Source of the DNA: Verrucomicrobiota bacterium
GTDB taxonomy: Bacteria; Verrucomicrobiota; Kiritimatiellia; SS1-B-03-39; UBA6053
Assembly (NCBI GenBank): GCA_020831625.1
Contig: JAFIGD010000008.1
Span: 1 to 64,000 of the forward strand
Direction: 5' to 3'
DNA length: 64,000 nucleotides
Below are positions 1 to 8,527 of this stretch, one piece after another. Below the pieces are notes generated by a model. It was not told the DNA's origin. It saw only the letters and a program-made list of their open reading frames with translations, and did no database searches. Numbering within the stretch: position 1 is the stretch's first letter; each line of letters starts with the position of its first letter. The position numbers were made by a program, and so were the translations under genes.

Positions 1-1317
1 CCGGTATTTTCATACCGGCAGTTTTACACCACTTTCATCTCGGCGCTGACAGTTTCGGAGATCCGCGTGCTGGAGGCCGATGGCCCTGCCGCGATCTTCC
101 AGGTTGCGGAGGGGTCTGACTATGAGGTTGAACATGAGCGCTTCTTCTGGCGGGGAGACTGGCTTGGGGGCAAGGTGCTGACCCAACAGCTTGATCTGGA
201 GAGCGGAGTCTGCCAGCGCCGGGGCGTGCTGCGCGGCTGGACCTCGGAGGGGCAGGAGGAGGCCAGGGCCACCGACCTCGGCGGACGCAGGGTCAGGATC
301 GAATTCCCGTCAGGCTCCAGCGACATGCAGGCGGGTTTCCAGGTTCATTTCCGGAACCGCGAACGAAGGATGTGCGGGGTTCACAGCACCCGCAGCGCGC
401 GGATCACCTTCCGTGACTGTGAGGTGAACGCTCTGTCATGCATGGGGTTTGTCAGCCAGTTCACCGACACCATGACCTTTCAGCGGGTGAATGTGGTGCC
501 GCCGGCCGGAACGATACGGACCTGTCCCGCGTGGGCGGACATCTTCCAGTTCTCCAATTGCAAAGGCGAAATCCTCGTGGAGTCCTGCCGCCTCTCCGGC
601 ATGCAGGATGACGCGCTGAACTGCCATGGAACCTATCTGCGCGCGGTCCGGAAGGAGGGAGATCGGCAGCTTCTGGTCCGATATGTGCATCCCCAGACCT
701 ATGGCTTCGCTCCCTACACTGTGGGCGACGAAATCGCGGTCATGAACGCCTCCAGCCTGCGTGAATATCCCGGCAATCCCCGGGCGGTGGTCAGCGGGGT
801 GGAGCGGGTCACGGACATGGATTGGCGCATCACCCTGAATGGCCCTGTGCCCGAATTTCAGGAGCAGGATGTGGTGGACAACATCACGTGGAACCCTGAT
901 CTGACCCTGTGCAACAACCATGTCAGCGTGGATCCGGTGCGCGGCTTCCTGCTGGGCACGCGCGGCAGGATCCGGGTGGAGGGCAACACCTTTGAAAAAT
1001 GCGGCATGCCCGGAATCCTGGTGGAGGGCGATGCGGCCCGCTGGTTCGAGTCTTCGCCGATTCGCGACCTGTTGATCCGGAACAACCGCTTCATCGCCTG
1101 CGGGATAGAAATCACCACCACGGTCCATGCGCCAAAGCCGGAGGAGCCTGTGCATGAGAATATCCGGATCAGCAACAATGCGTTCGAGAACGGAGGGATT
1201 TCCGCAAAGGCGGTCAAGGGACTTGTCCTCACCGACAACCACTCCTCGAACGGGGAGCTGAACCTGCAGGTGGATCCCTCCTGCACCGGGGTCACGACAG
1301 AGCGGAATATTTCATGA
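1..1317 (+). CDS. GH110-like alpha-1,3-galactosidase, C-terminal part (5' end outside window)
   Basis: The frame is open from base 1 and ends with TGA at 1315-1317, so only the last 438 codons are seen and the start lies upstream; the GTG at 67 is internal. The protein is a right-handed parallel beta-helix. Segments such as WADIFQFSNCKG, DDALNCHGTYLR, HPQTYGF, NITWNPDLTLCNN and RGFLLGTRGRIRVEGNTF, followed by DAARWFESSPIRDLLIRNNRF, match the conserved core of GH110, which removes terminal alpha-1,3-galactose. The Asp pair in DDALN sits where the acidic catalytic residues of the family are expected. The downstream (+) neighbours are other secreted carbohydrate enzymes. Family assignment is from remembered motifs; a generic beta-helix protein is the alternative. 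Confidence 0.7.
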   Translation, partial: PVFSYRQFYTTFISALTVSEIRVLEADGPAAIFQVAEGSDYEVEHERFFWRGDWLGGKVLTQQLDLESGVCQRRGVLRGWTSEGQEEARATDLGGRRVRIEFPSGSSDMQAGFQVHFRNRERRMCGVHSTRSARITFRDCEVNALSCMGFVSQFTDTMTFQRVNVVPPAGTIRTCPAWADIFQFSNCKGEILVESCRLSGMQDDALNCHGTYLRAVRKEGDRQLLVRYVHPQTYGFAPYTVGDEIAVMNASSLREYPGNPRAVVSGVERVTDMDWRITLNGPVPEFQEQDVVDNITWNPDLTLCNNHVSVDPVRGFLLGTRGRIRVEGNTFEKCGMPGILVEGDAARWFESSPIRDLLIRNNRFIACGIEITTTVHAPKPEEPVHENIRISNNAFENGGISAKAVKGLVLTDNHSSNGELNLQVDPSCTGVTTERNIS

Positions 1318-1745
1318 CGGCAAAGAAAAAGTAGGTTCCATGCGCTGCTTGAAGCACTTCGAGAGTGGTAAATGGGGGAACGAGAACGGTGACGACAAGG
1401 GGGGACTTGGCGACAGGGTGTTTGCACCCGAGATTTTTGTGAGTGCGCCGGCCAATGTCCCGGTGGTTCGACTGACGTGCAGCGCGCCTGGCCGGAAATG
1501 ATTCCGGGGTGGATATCAAATGGATGACGGTCTTTGTCGCTTTCAGAATTGGTAAATATTGATTCCATTTGTGCTATTTACTTGCGTGAACCTTTTATCA
1601 TACCCTGTAAAATATTTTAGAATTGCACTTTTTGGAGAGCTGACGCGGCGAACCGGAATTGACAAGGAGACTGTTTGGTATGAAATATGGAATTCAGAAT
1701 TGTTCGGAACATTGGCCTGAGGATTGCCGGGCCTGCGACACGAAG
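1318..1745. other. Intergenic region with a degenerate GAGAACGG-type repeat half
   Basis: No convincing gene lies here. Bases 1377-1400 carry a degenerate copy of the half-element found complete at 10191-10286 and 18302-18377 (core GAACGAGAACGGTGACGA). An AT-rich stretch at about 1545-1615 is the likely promoter region of the next gene. It includes CTATTTACTTGCGTG, a weak relative of the TTTAC/GTAAA motif seen elsewhere. A TTG at 1659 and an ATG at 1680 are in frame with the next gene but precede its signal peptide by 29 and 22 codons. Confidence 0.5.
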
Positions 1746-4700
1746 ATGAAAATTCGTCGGGGTGTTCGACTGGCCGGGCTTATCATGTGCAGTCTCATCG
1801 CGGGATCGGCTTTGGCGCAGGACTGGTGGCGTTCTTCGTTGTACGGAAACGGCTGGACAGCACCCACTGAGGCGGTTTCCTTCTTGTCGAACAAGTTTCT
1901 GCAGGATTTCTCCTATGCGGGGTATCACCGGGGGGAGCAGCCGATTCCGCAGATAACAGGACCGGTTTTCCATGTGGCGGACTACGGCGCGGTTCCCAAT
2001 ACGCAGGCGGATTCCTCCGCCGCGATTCAGGCGGCGATCAACGCCGCCGGTCAGGCGGGAGGCGGGGTGGTGCAACTGGCCGCCGGCACCTACCGCGTTT
2101 CGCCCGGGTCGTCGAATGCCTCCCTGGTGATTTCACACAACGGCGTGGTGTTGCGGGGAGAGGGAACGAATCAGACGTTCCTGCTGAACACGCAAACCAG
2201 TATGAGAGGCAAGTCGGTGGTCCGGGTGCAGCCTCCTTCCAACGGGAACTGGTCCACCGTGGCTGGCAGCTCATCCAGGGCCATCACGCAACCATTGACC
2301 GGCCCGACCCGGATGATTCCGGTGGCGGATACCTCCCCGTTCTCTGAGGGCGACTGGGTCACGCTGCGCGCCGATGTGACAGAGGTCTTTATCGAGGATC
2401 TCAACATGTCGCACATCTGGGACACCCAGGAAAAACGAAACTCGCTGGGCGGGCCGTTTTTTTACCGGCAAATTCTGGCTGTAGACCCTGACGCGAACAC
2501 TTTGGAGATCGACGCGCCCATTCGCTTTATTCTCCTGCCCCGCGACAACGCCCGGGTCCACCGCACGGCGGAACTGCTCGAAGAAGTCGGTCTCGAGGAT
2601 TTTTCCATCGGCAACGTGCAACACCCCGGCAACTCGGGCTGGGGTGAAAACGATCACACCGACCCGAACAACAGTTCCTATGATACGCACGGCTCATTTC
2701 TTGTCCGTTTCATGGGGGTGCGGAACAGTTGGATGGATTCGGTGCGGTCCTACCGCGCTCCTTCAAACACCAAAGATCTGCACATGCTGTCGAACGGGGT
2801 TTTGCTCGTCCACTCCCGGGGGGTGACCCTGCGGAATGTGGAAATGCAGCGCCCGCAATTCGGCGGCGGCGGCGGCAACGGATATATGATCCGCATGAGT
2901 TCGGCAAACGAGTGCCTGGTGCTGAACTCCACGGTGCGCCGCAATCGGCACGGTTTCGTTTTCTCAGGCATGAGAACGTCCGGGAACGTGATTCGCGGCG
3001 GCATGGCGCAGATCACCGGCTGGCAATTTGAGGGCGGAAGAACCAATGGAACAGGAAACGATCACCATTCGCACTTAAGCCAGGCGAACCTCATTGACGG
3101 TGTGACCCTCGACCGGGATTACTTCACCGCGCACTGGCGGGGCCTGTGGGGCGGCACGACCGCACATGCACTGACCTCCACAGGGACGGTGTATTGGAAT
3201 CTCCACGGCCAGGCCTACTTGAGCGGCAGAACCTACATTGTTCAGTCGGAGCAGTTCGCCTACGGCTACATGATCGGCACCCGCGGACCCGCGCCGGGGA
3301 TGTTTCTCCCGTCTTCCCAGCCCGGTGTGACCGATCCGGCGGACCACGCCGAGGGGGAGGGGATGGGGGACACCCTTTGGCCTCCCTCTCTTTACGACCA
3401 TCAACTCCAGGGACGCCTGGAGGGCTATGATCCCGGGCCACTGTCCTTTTCCGTTCCACAACCCGAATCGGTGCGGTTTCCGGATCGGCATATTGAGCTG
3501 ACCGCGGTCATGGAGGATGCCCATATCGGCACGCCGACATTCGAATGGGAACAGCTTGAGGGCCCCTATCCGGCTCATTTCATTGATTCGGACAGTGTCG
3601 AAGCCACCGCGGTGGTGGATGTGCCCGGATTTTACCGTTTTCGTCTAACCGTAACCCGGGGAGAGTGGGTCGCCGAAAGGGAAGTCGGAGTTTGGGCGAA
3701 TGCTCACCTTTCCGAAGAGGCGGATGCACCGGCGGAGGCGGCGACCTTTGTTCGCGGCGGGACTTACGGCGACGATGCATATGGTGCCGCATCGTCTCTG
3801 CAGGTCAAAAACGACGGTCAAAACTTCAGCCGGCAGGCGTTTGTCCGTTTTCCGATACCGGAGTCCGACTATCCGGTTGCCCGGGCCACGCTTGAAATGA
3901 CCCCGGTTTCCGCAGGCATGGAGAACATGCTTCACGACGTGGTGCAGGTTGAGGCCGCCGGCTGGGAAGAGAGTACCCTGACCTGGAACACCCAGCCCGC
4001 AGCCGTCCATCCAACCCCTCTCGGCCAGGTGCCCGTGATCCCCGGCGAAACCTGGTCGCTGGATGTGACCGACGCGGTGAACAACGCAACCGGTGCTGTC
4101 GCCTTCCGCCTGTGGGCCGTCGAAAATTACGGGGCGCCCGGTTTCATGAGTTACGCCGGACGCACCCATTCGAATTCGCAATTCCGTCCGCGTCTTGTGG
4201 TGAATTTTGAGGAGGATATGCCGGATTTTGAGGAATGGATGGCTGCGGCGGCGGGGGTTCCTCCGGAGTTGCAGGGACCCCGAGACGATGCCAGCGGGGA
4301 CGGTCAACCGAACCTGCTTGCGTATCTGCGCGGCCATGCGCCGGACGTAGTCGATCACACACCCTTTCTCACGATAGCCAACCGTGACGGGGCGATGGTG
4401 GTGCAGTGGCACATGGACATGCGGATATCCTCCATTCCGTACCGGATTGAATGGACCCCCAGTTTACGTCCCGCCGATTGGAAACCCGTGACCGGGGCAT
4501 ACCGGTTCGCGGGGGATGACGAGGAGGGGAATGTGCGTGAATTGGAGACGGAGATATGGAATCCCGGTGTTCCGCAATCCTTTTTCCGCTTTTCAGCCTT
4601 TACCGAGACCGCCCTTAAGGACATCGTATGGGAAGAGGTGTTCCACGACCCGGGTACAGGGGACTGGAACGACAATTGGTTCTTGGATGGAAATCTGGCC

Positions 4701-5327
4701 ACGGTCACAAACAGCCCTTCAGGAATGGACTTCACTGCAGGGACGCAGGCATTTGATGATGCACACCATGCCGTACTTTGGACCAGACAAGACTTCAGCG
4801 GAGACCTCAAGATCGAATATGAGTACACCCGGCTCGATAACGAACTCCGCATGGTGAATATCCTTTTCATTCATGCCACCGGCAGCGGCGAACCCGGTTA
4901 TGAGAAAGACATCCACGAGTGGGCGGATAAACGCACGGTTCCGGCGATGCGTCTCTATTTCGAAAACATGAACGCCTACCACATCAGTTATGCCGCCTTT
5001 GACACGACGAACACGGTTCCGGGCAACGATTACATTCGGGCGCGGCGCTACGTCAGCGGACCCTTACAGGGAACGGAACTGGAGAATGAGTATGAAGAAA
5101 CCGGTTTTTTTGAGACAGGGGTTCCACATCAAATCACCATTGTGAAGCGTGGGCGCGACCTCTTTATGCATGTTCAAAACGACAGCAACGAGGCGGACTT
5201 TCATTTCGTCAACTCGAAGTTTCCGCCACTGACGGAAGGAAGGATCGGGCTTCGCCACATGTATACACGCGGGGCCAGGTACAAGGATTTCACAGTGAGT
5301 ATCCCGAAAACCAGTGATGGGAATTAA
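1746..5327 (+). CDS. Secreted beta-helix (pectate-lyase-like) protein with CBM96-like and DUF1961 domains
   Basis: The ATG at 1746 is preferred because it begins a good signal peptide (MKIRRGVRLAGL... cleaving after SALAQ). The mature protein of about 1168 residues is modular. Residues ~70-560 are a pectate-lyase-3-type beta-helix, opening with VADYGAVPNTQADSSAAIQA and closing with PPSLYDHQLQGRLEG. Residues ~655-823 are a DNRLRE/CBM96-like beta-sandwich (EESTLTWNTQP, LDVTDAV, FRPRLVVNF). A linker with a Verrucomicrobia-style segment (FEEWMAA...GQPNLLAYL) follows. Residues ~958-1193 form a DUF1961-type concanavalin-like domain (WNDNWFLDGN, HHAVLWTRQDFSG, GRIGLRHMYTRGARY). The likely role is extracellular polysaccharide cleavage or binding; lyase versus hydrolase cannot be told. 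The closest relatives in the window are 38272-40143 (helix) and 40159-40989 (DUF1961). Confidence 0.75.
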   Translation: MKIRRGVRLAGLIMCSLIAGSALAQDWWRSSLYGNGWTAPTEAVSFLSNKFLQDFSYAGYHRGEQPIPQITGPVFHVADYGAVPNTQADSSAAIQAAINAAGQAGGGVVQLAAGTYRVSPGSSNASLVISHNGVVLRGEGTNQTFLLNTQTSMRGKSVVRVQPPSNGNWSTVAGSSSRAITQPLTGPTRMIPVADTSPFSEGDWVTLRADVTEVFIEDLNMSHIWDTQEKRNSLGGPFFYRQILAVDPDANTLEIDAPIRFILLPRDNARVHRTAELLEEVGLEDFSIGNVQHPGNSGWGENDHTDPNNSSYDTHGSFLVRFMGVRNSWMDSVRSYRAPSNTKDLHMLSNGVLLVHSRGVTLRNVEMQRPQFGGGGGNGYMIRMSSANECLVLNSTVRRNRHGFVFSGMRTSGNVIRGGMAQITGWQFEGGRTNGTGNDHHSHLSQANLIDGVTLDRDYFTAHWRGLWGGTTAHALTSTGTVYWNLHGQAYLSGRTYIVQSEQFAYGYMIGTRGPAPGMFLPSSQPGVTDPADHAEGEGMGDTLWPPSLYDHQLQGRLEGYDPGPLSFSVPQPESVRFPDRHIELTAVMEDAHIGTPTFEWEQLEGPYPAHFIDSDSVEATAVVDVPGFYRFRLTVTRGEWVAEREVGVWANAHLSEEADAPAEAATFVRGGTYGDDAYGAASSLQVKNDGQNFSRQAFVRFPIPESDYPVARATLEMTPVSAGMENMLHDVVQVEAAGWEESTLTWNTQPAAVHPTPLGQVPVIPGETWSLDVTDAVNNATGAVAFRLWAVENYGAPGFMSYAGRTHSNSQFRPRLVVNFEEDMPDFEEWMAAAAGVPPELQGPRDDASGDGQPNLLAYLRGHAPDVVDHTPFLTIANRDGAMVVQWHMDMRISSIPYRIEWTPSLRPADWKPVTGAYRFAGDDEEGNVRELETEIWNPGVPQSFFRFSAFTETALKDIVWEEVFHDPGTGDWNDNWFLDGNLATVTNSPSGMDFTAGTQAFDDAHHAVLWTRQDFSGDLKIEYEYTRLDNELRMVNILFIHATGSGEPGYEKDIHEWADKRTVPAMRLYFENMNAYHISYAAFDTTNTVPGNDYIRARRYVSGPLQGTELENEYEETGFFETGVPHQITIVKRGRDLFMHVQNDSNEADFHFVNSKFPPLTEGRIGLRHMYTRGARYKDFTVSIPKTSDGN

Positions 5328-5390
5328 CGCGTTCGAATCTTTGAAAAGCCCAGGTTATGGAACCCAAATCAACAAATCCGTGAGACCACA

Positions 5391-6581
5391 ATGAAACAAT
5401 ATTTTATAAGCCTCCTTTCATGCCTTTTTATGATCACGGGCCTTGTGGCGGCGGCGGAAGCGCCCTTGACGATCTACAGCGGAGAGCGGTACAGTGGGGA
5501 GGCGGTTGATCTTTCAAGCAATGAGGTGTTGAGCGGTGACGATATCCCCAACAGGATCGGACAAAGAGCCGTGTCCATGATTCTGCGCAAAGGTCATTCG
5601 GTCTGTATCGGAACAGAGAAAACCGGGGAGGGGATGAGCAGGGTGATCATCGCCGGAACCCGGGATGTGAGGATTCCGCTCCTTTCGGATGATTTCAGGG
5701 AAAACATCAACTTTATCAGGATTTCCAAATGGAGAGAGGTGAAGAAAAAAGGTTTTGGGGGGCGGTACGCCGGGGATCTGAATTGCAGCTGGTATTATAT
5801 GTGGGGCGGCTTCAGCGACGGCCGGGACGCGTCCCAGTGGGTGCCCATGGCCTGGGGCGGGGAGTGGCTGAATCCAGCGAGGGAGAAAGAACTGATGAAC
5901 ATGGACAACCTTGTGCACATTCTCGGATTCAACGAACCTGATGACTGCGAAGGCCAGTCGGGGCAGCACGGGGATCTCTGCAAGCAAACTGTCGCCGTGG
6001 AGAAGACCAAACCCCTTGCCCGCCTTGGACTCCGCATGGGTGGCCCCGGACTGAGGGAGAACGGTCCTTTTAAATGGCTGCCCGAGTATATGAAGCTTGC
6101 GAAGGCGCAGGGGGTCCGCATAGACTTTGTTGCGGTGCACTGGTATGACTGGGAAGGTGTCTGGCTGGAGAATCAGGCCAGGAGGGCAGGGGATGCGGCC
6201 AGAATCGCCGAGATCAGAAGCGTTGAGAATATCTTCGCACGCTTCAAAAGATACATCCATGCGGTTCATGAAAAATATGGACTGCCGATCTGGATCACGG
6301 AGTTCAACTGCAACCCCGGCCGTGAAGAGCAATTACAGATCGAATTCATGAAACGTGCCATGCCCTGGCTGGACGAACTGGATTTCGTGGAGCGGTACGC
6401 TTACTTTCAGCCTTTCGGTGGCGGTGGTGACTTTCACGAGGTTCGCAACGACCCCGACACGCCGCTTACGGCCATGGGGAGACTCTATCGCGATCACGAA
6501 TCCGTGTCGGCGTTGAAGGACGGGGTCTGGCTCGGTGCCAATAACCTCACCGGACCGGAAACAGAGGAACGATCACCCTAG
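5391..6581 (+). CDS. Secreted GH128-like endo-beta-1,3-glucanase
   Basis: 396 residues with a signal peptide (MKQYFISLLSCLFMITGLVAAAEA). A short N-terminal region of ~110 residues precedes an Asl1-like/GH128 TIM barrel. The family signatures are visible: HILGFNEPDDC near residue 178 carries the presumed acid/base Glu, VAVHWYDWEG is a core strand, and PIWITEFNCNPG near residue 300 carries the presumed nucleophile. These enzymes cut beta-1,3-glucans such as laminarin. The gene follows the beta-helix gene by 63 bases and precedes GH10 by 22, so it is probably cotranscribed. A decayed paralogue of the same family lies at 37961-38229. Confidence 0.8.
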   Translation: MKQYFISLLSCLFMITGLVAAAEAPLTIYSGERYSGEAVDLSSNEVLSGDDIPNRIGQRAVSMILRKGHSVCIGTEKTGEGMSRVIIAGTRDVRIPLLSDDFRENINFIRISKWREVKKKGFGGRYAGDLNCSWYYMWGGFSDGRDASQWVPMAWGGEWLNPAREKELMNMDNLVHILGFNEPDDCEGQSGQHGDLCKQTVAVEKTKPLARLGLRMGGPGLRENGPFKWLPEYMKLAKAQGVRIDFVAVHWYDWEGVWLENQARRAGDAARIAEIRSVENIFARFKRYIHAVHEKYGLPIWITEFNCNPGREEQLQIEFMKRAMPWLDELDFVERYAYFQPFGGGGDFHEVRNDPDTPLTAMGRLYRDHESVSALKDGVWLGANNLTGPETEERSP

Positions 6582-6603
6582 GAAACCATAAAAGGAAAAC
6601 ACC

Positions 6604-7734
6604 ATGCCGACTCGACAGACCCAACAAACCTTGATTCTTTTATTTAACATATTCATGCTGGCTGTTTCAGCCCGGGGAGAAGAAATGACACTCAAAAACG
6701 CATTCAAAGACCGCTTCTACATTGGAACCGCTTTCAGCGACAGAATCTTTCATGAAGAAGGGGGGGCGACCCGCAAACTGATCGAGGAGCAGTTCAACAC
6801 CGTCACGGCCGAGGGCGCCATGAAATGGAGGGGCTTTCAGCCTGAATTGGACCGGTACAACTTCGTCACGGCGGATAATTTTGTCGAGTTCGGCACCCGC
6901 AACGACATGTATGTCGTCGGTCATGTGCTCTTCTGGCAAAACGCGGTCCCCGACTGGGTCTTCCAAGACGGGGAGGGGGAGCAAATCAGCCGCGAACAGC
7001 TCTTGGAGCGCATGAGGGAACGGGTGCGGGTCGTGGCCGAACGCTACGGAAGCAACATCCACGCCTGGGACGTGGTGAACGAAGCCTTTGTGCGCGGCGA
7101 ACTTGAGGACACGAACTGGACGCGGATCATCGGCGATGACTTCATCGAGCAGGCCTTCCGCATCGCCCAGGAGGAACTGCCTGAGGACGTGGAACTGATC
7201 TACAATGACAACAACATGATGAACGCACGCCAGCGGGCGGCGGTGGTCGAGATGATCAAAGACCTCCAGGGGAAGGGGATTCGGATTGACGGTGTGGGTA
7301 TGCAGGGCCACTGGTGGATGAACCGGCCCACAATCGACCAGATTGAGGAGAGCATTGTCGCCTTCGCCGAAACAGGGGTGAAGGTCCATATCACCGAGCT
7401 GGATATTGACGTGCTCCCCCGCGACTCCCGGGTATGGGACGGCCGCGCGGATGTCCGGCTCAAACTGCAGCAGGATCCCGCACTCAATCCCTACCGGGAC
7501 GGTCTGCCGGACACGGTCCAGGATGAGCTGACCCAACGCTATGCGGACATCTTTGCCCTCTTTCTCAAGCATCATGACAAAATCAGGCGGGTCACCTTCT
7601 GGGGGCCTCATGACGGGCAGACCTGGCTTAACAACTGGCCCATCCGGGGACGGACCAATCACCCCCTCCTGTTTGACCGGGACCTCAACCCGAAACCCGC
7701 TTTCCATGCGGTGATGCGGGTGGCAAAGGAGTAA
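6604..7734 (+). CDS. Secreted GH10 endo-beta-1,4-xylanase; last codons replaced by IS66
   Basis: 376 residues, signal peptide up to about ARGEE, then a full GH10 barrel. NTVTAEGAMKWRGFQP, VGHVLFWQNAVPDW, HAWDVVNEAFVRG (acid/base Glu near residue 157), GVGMQGHWWMN, VHITELDIDV (nucleophile near 263) and VTFWGPHDGQTWLN are the expected blocks. GH10 cleaves xylan-type beta-1,4 backbones. The 3' end is altered: the IS66 element at 7731 donates the G of the last GAG codon and the TAA stop. Removing the element and one target duplication restores AKDAE-stop in place of the present AKE-stop. Loss is therefore two residues net and the enzyme should still work. A GH10 ghost lies at 24382-24616. Confidence 0.92.
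   Translation: MPTRQTQQTLILLFNIFMLAVSARGEEMTLKNAFKDRFYIGTAFSDRIFHEEGGATRKLIEEQFNTVTAEGAMKWRGFQPELDRYNFVTADNFVEFGTRNDMYVVGHVLFWQNAVPDWVFQDGEGEQISREQLLERMRERVRVVAERYGSNIHAWDVVNEAFVRGELEDTNWTRIIGDDFIEQAFRIAQEELPEDVELIYNDNNMMNARQRAAVVEMIKDLQGKGIRIDGVGMQGHWWMNRPTIDQIEESIVAFAETGVKVHITELDIDVLPRDSRVWDGRADVRLKLQQDPALNPYRDGLPDTVQDELTQRYADIFALFLKHHDKIRRVTFWGPHDGQTWLNNWPIRGRTNHPLLFDRDLNPKPAFHAVMRVAKE
7723..7730. repeat. IS66 target site duplication, left copy
   Basis: GCAAAGGA, identical to 10132-10139. Eight bases is the standard target duplication length of the IS66 family. Confidence 0.95.
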
Positions 7735-7747
7735 GCGTCCGGCGAAC
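7731..7747. repeat. IS66 left terminal inverted repeat
   Basis: GTAAGCGTCCGGCGAAC, 17 of 17 matching the reverse complement of 10115-10131. Bases 7732-7734 (TAA) double as the stop codon of the upstream GH10 gene. Confidence 0.92.
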
Positions 7748-7830
7748 TGCATCTACCAGGAATTTTGCTGAGGTGTTATAACTCTGATCGACGCTCCGCA
7801 TGGTGCGGAGCGCGAACTGGAGAATTAAAA

Positions 7831-8139
7831 ATGACCTCTCGACGCAAACGCATGAAGCACGCGCAGTGGCGCGAACATCTAGATGCCCAGAAACAGTCCG
7901 GGCTTTCCGTCAAAGAATATTGTCAGGCGCATAATCTGGGTCCCGCGAGTTTTCAATATCACCGCAGCCGTATGCGCCAGGCTTCCGCGCCATCGGCATC
8001 GGTCACCGGGTTTACCGAGATCCGTCCCCGGGAGAGCGGATTGAAGTTGTACAGTCCCGAAGGCAGCTGGGTGCTTGAGCTTGATGCCGGATTTGATGTG
8101 GGCACCTTGCAACGTTTTCTTTCGGCGGTGGGGCGATGA
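7831..8139 (+). CDS. tnpA: IS66 accessory protein TnpA
   Basis: 102 residues from the ATG at 7831, which has a GGAG site about 9 bases upstream. The frame is open further upstream, but that part does not resemble the family. The N-terminal half, [19 protein letters not shown] followed by [21 protein letters not shown], is the helix-turn-helix typical of IS66 OrfA. The stop overlaps the tnpB start (ATGA at 8136-8139), implying translational coupling. TnpA is needed with TnpB and TnpC for transposition in this family. Confidence 0.85.
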   Translation: MTSRRKRMKHAQWREHLDAQKQSGLSVKEYCQAHNLGPASFQYHRSRMRQASAPSASVTGFTEIRPRESGLKLYSPEGSWVLELDAGFDVGTLQRFLSAVGR

Positions 8140-8480
8140 CACCATCGTTTGGATCGGGCATCAGAATTTTCGTCTATAATCAGCCCTGCGATATGCGGCG
8201 GTCCTTTGACCGGTTGGCGGGCATGGTGGAGCATGAGCTTGGCCAGGATCCTCTGCGTGGAGACTGCTTTGTCTTCACCAATCGCCGCAGACATATGGTC
8301 AAGCTGTTGAGCTGGGATGGAGACGGATTTGTGATCTGGCACAAGCGGCTTGAGCGCGGACGGTTTCGGTTTGACGGCAGTGAGACGCTCGACCGCGCCC
8401 GGTTGGCGATGCTGCTTGACGGCGTGCATGCCGAGAAGATTCAAAGGCTGCCCCGCTGGCGGAAAAATTTCGGAATTTGA
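8136..8480 (+). CDS. tnpB: IS66 accessory protein TnpB
   Basis: 114 residues of the IS66 Orf2 family. The hallmark blocks [29 protein letters not shown]-like [20 protein letters not shown] and [14 protein letters not shown] are present. It starts in an ATGA overlap with tnpA and ends just inside the tnpC frame. Its exact role is not settled in the family, but it is required for transposition of three-gene IS66 elements. It appears full length. Confidence 0.93.
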   Translation: MTPSFGSGIRIFVYNQPCDMRRSFDRLAGMVEHELGQDPLRGDCFVFTNRRRHMVKLLSWDGDGFVIWHKRLERGRFRFDGSETLDRARLAMLLDGVHAEKIQRLPRWRKNFGI

Positions 8481-8527
8481 TCAAAAAAACGCTGGGGATT
8501 TTTGAAGATTTTGGTAGGGTTGGCGGC

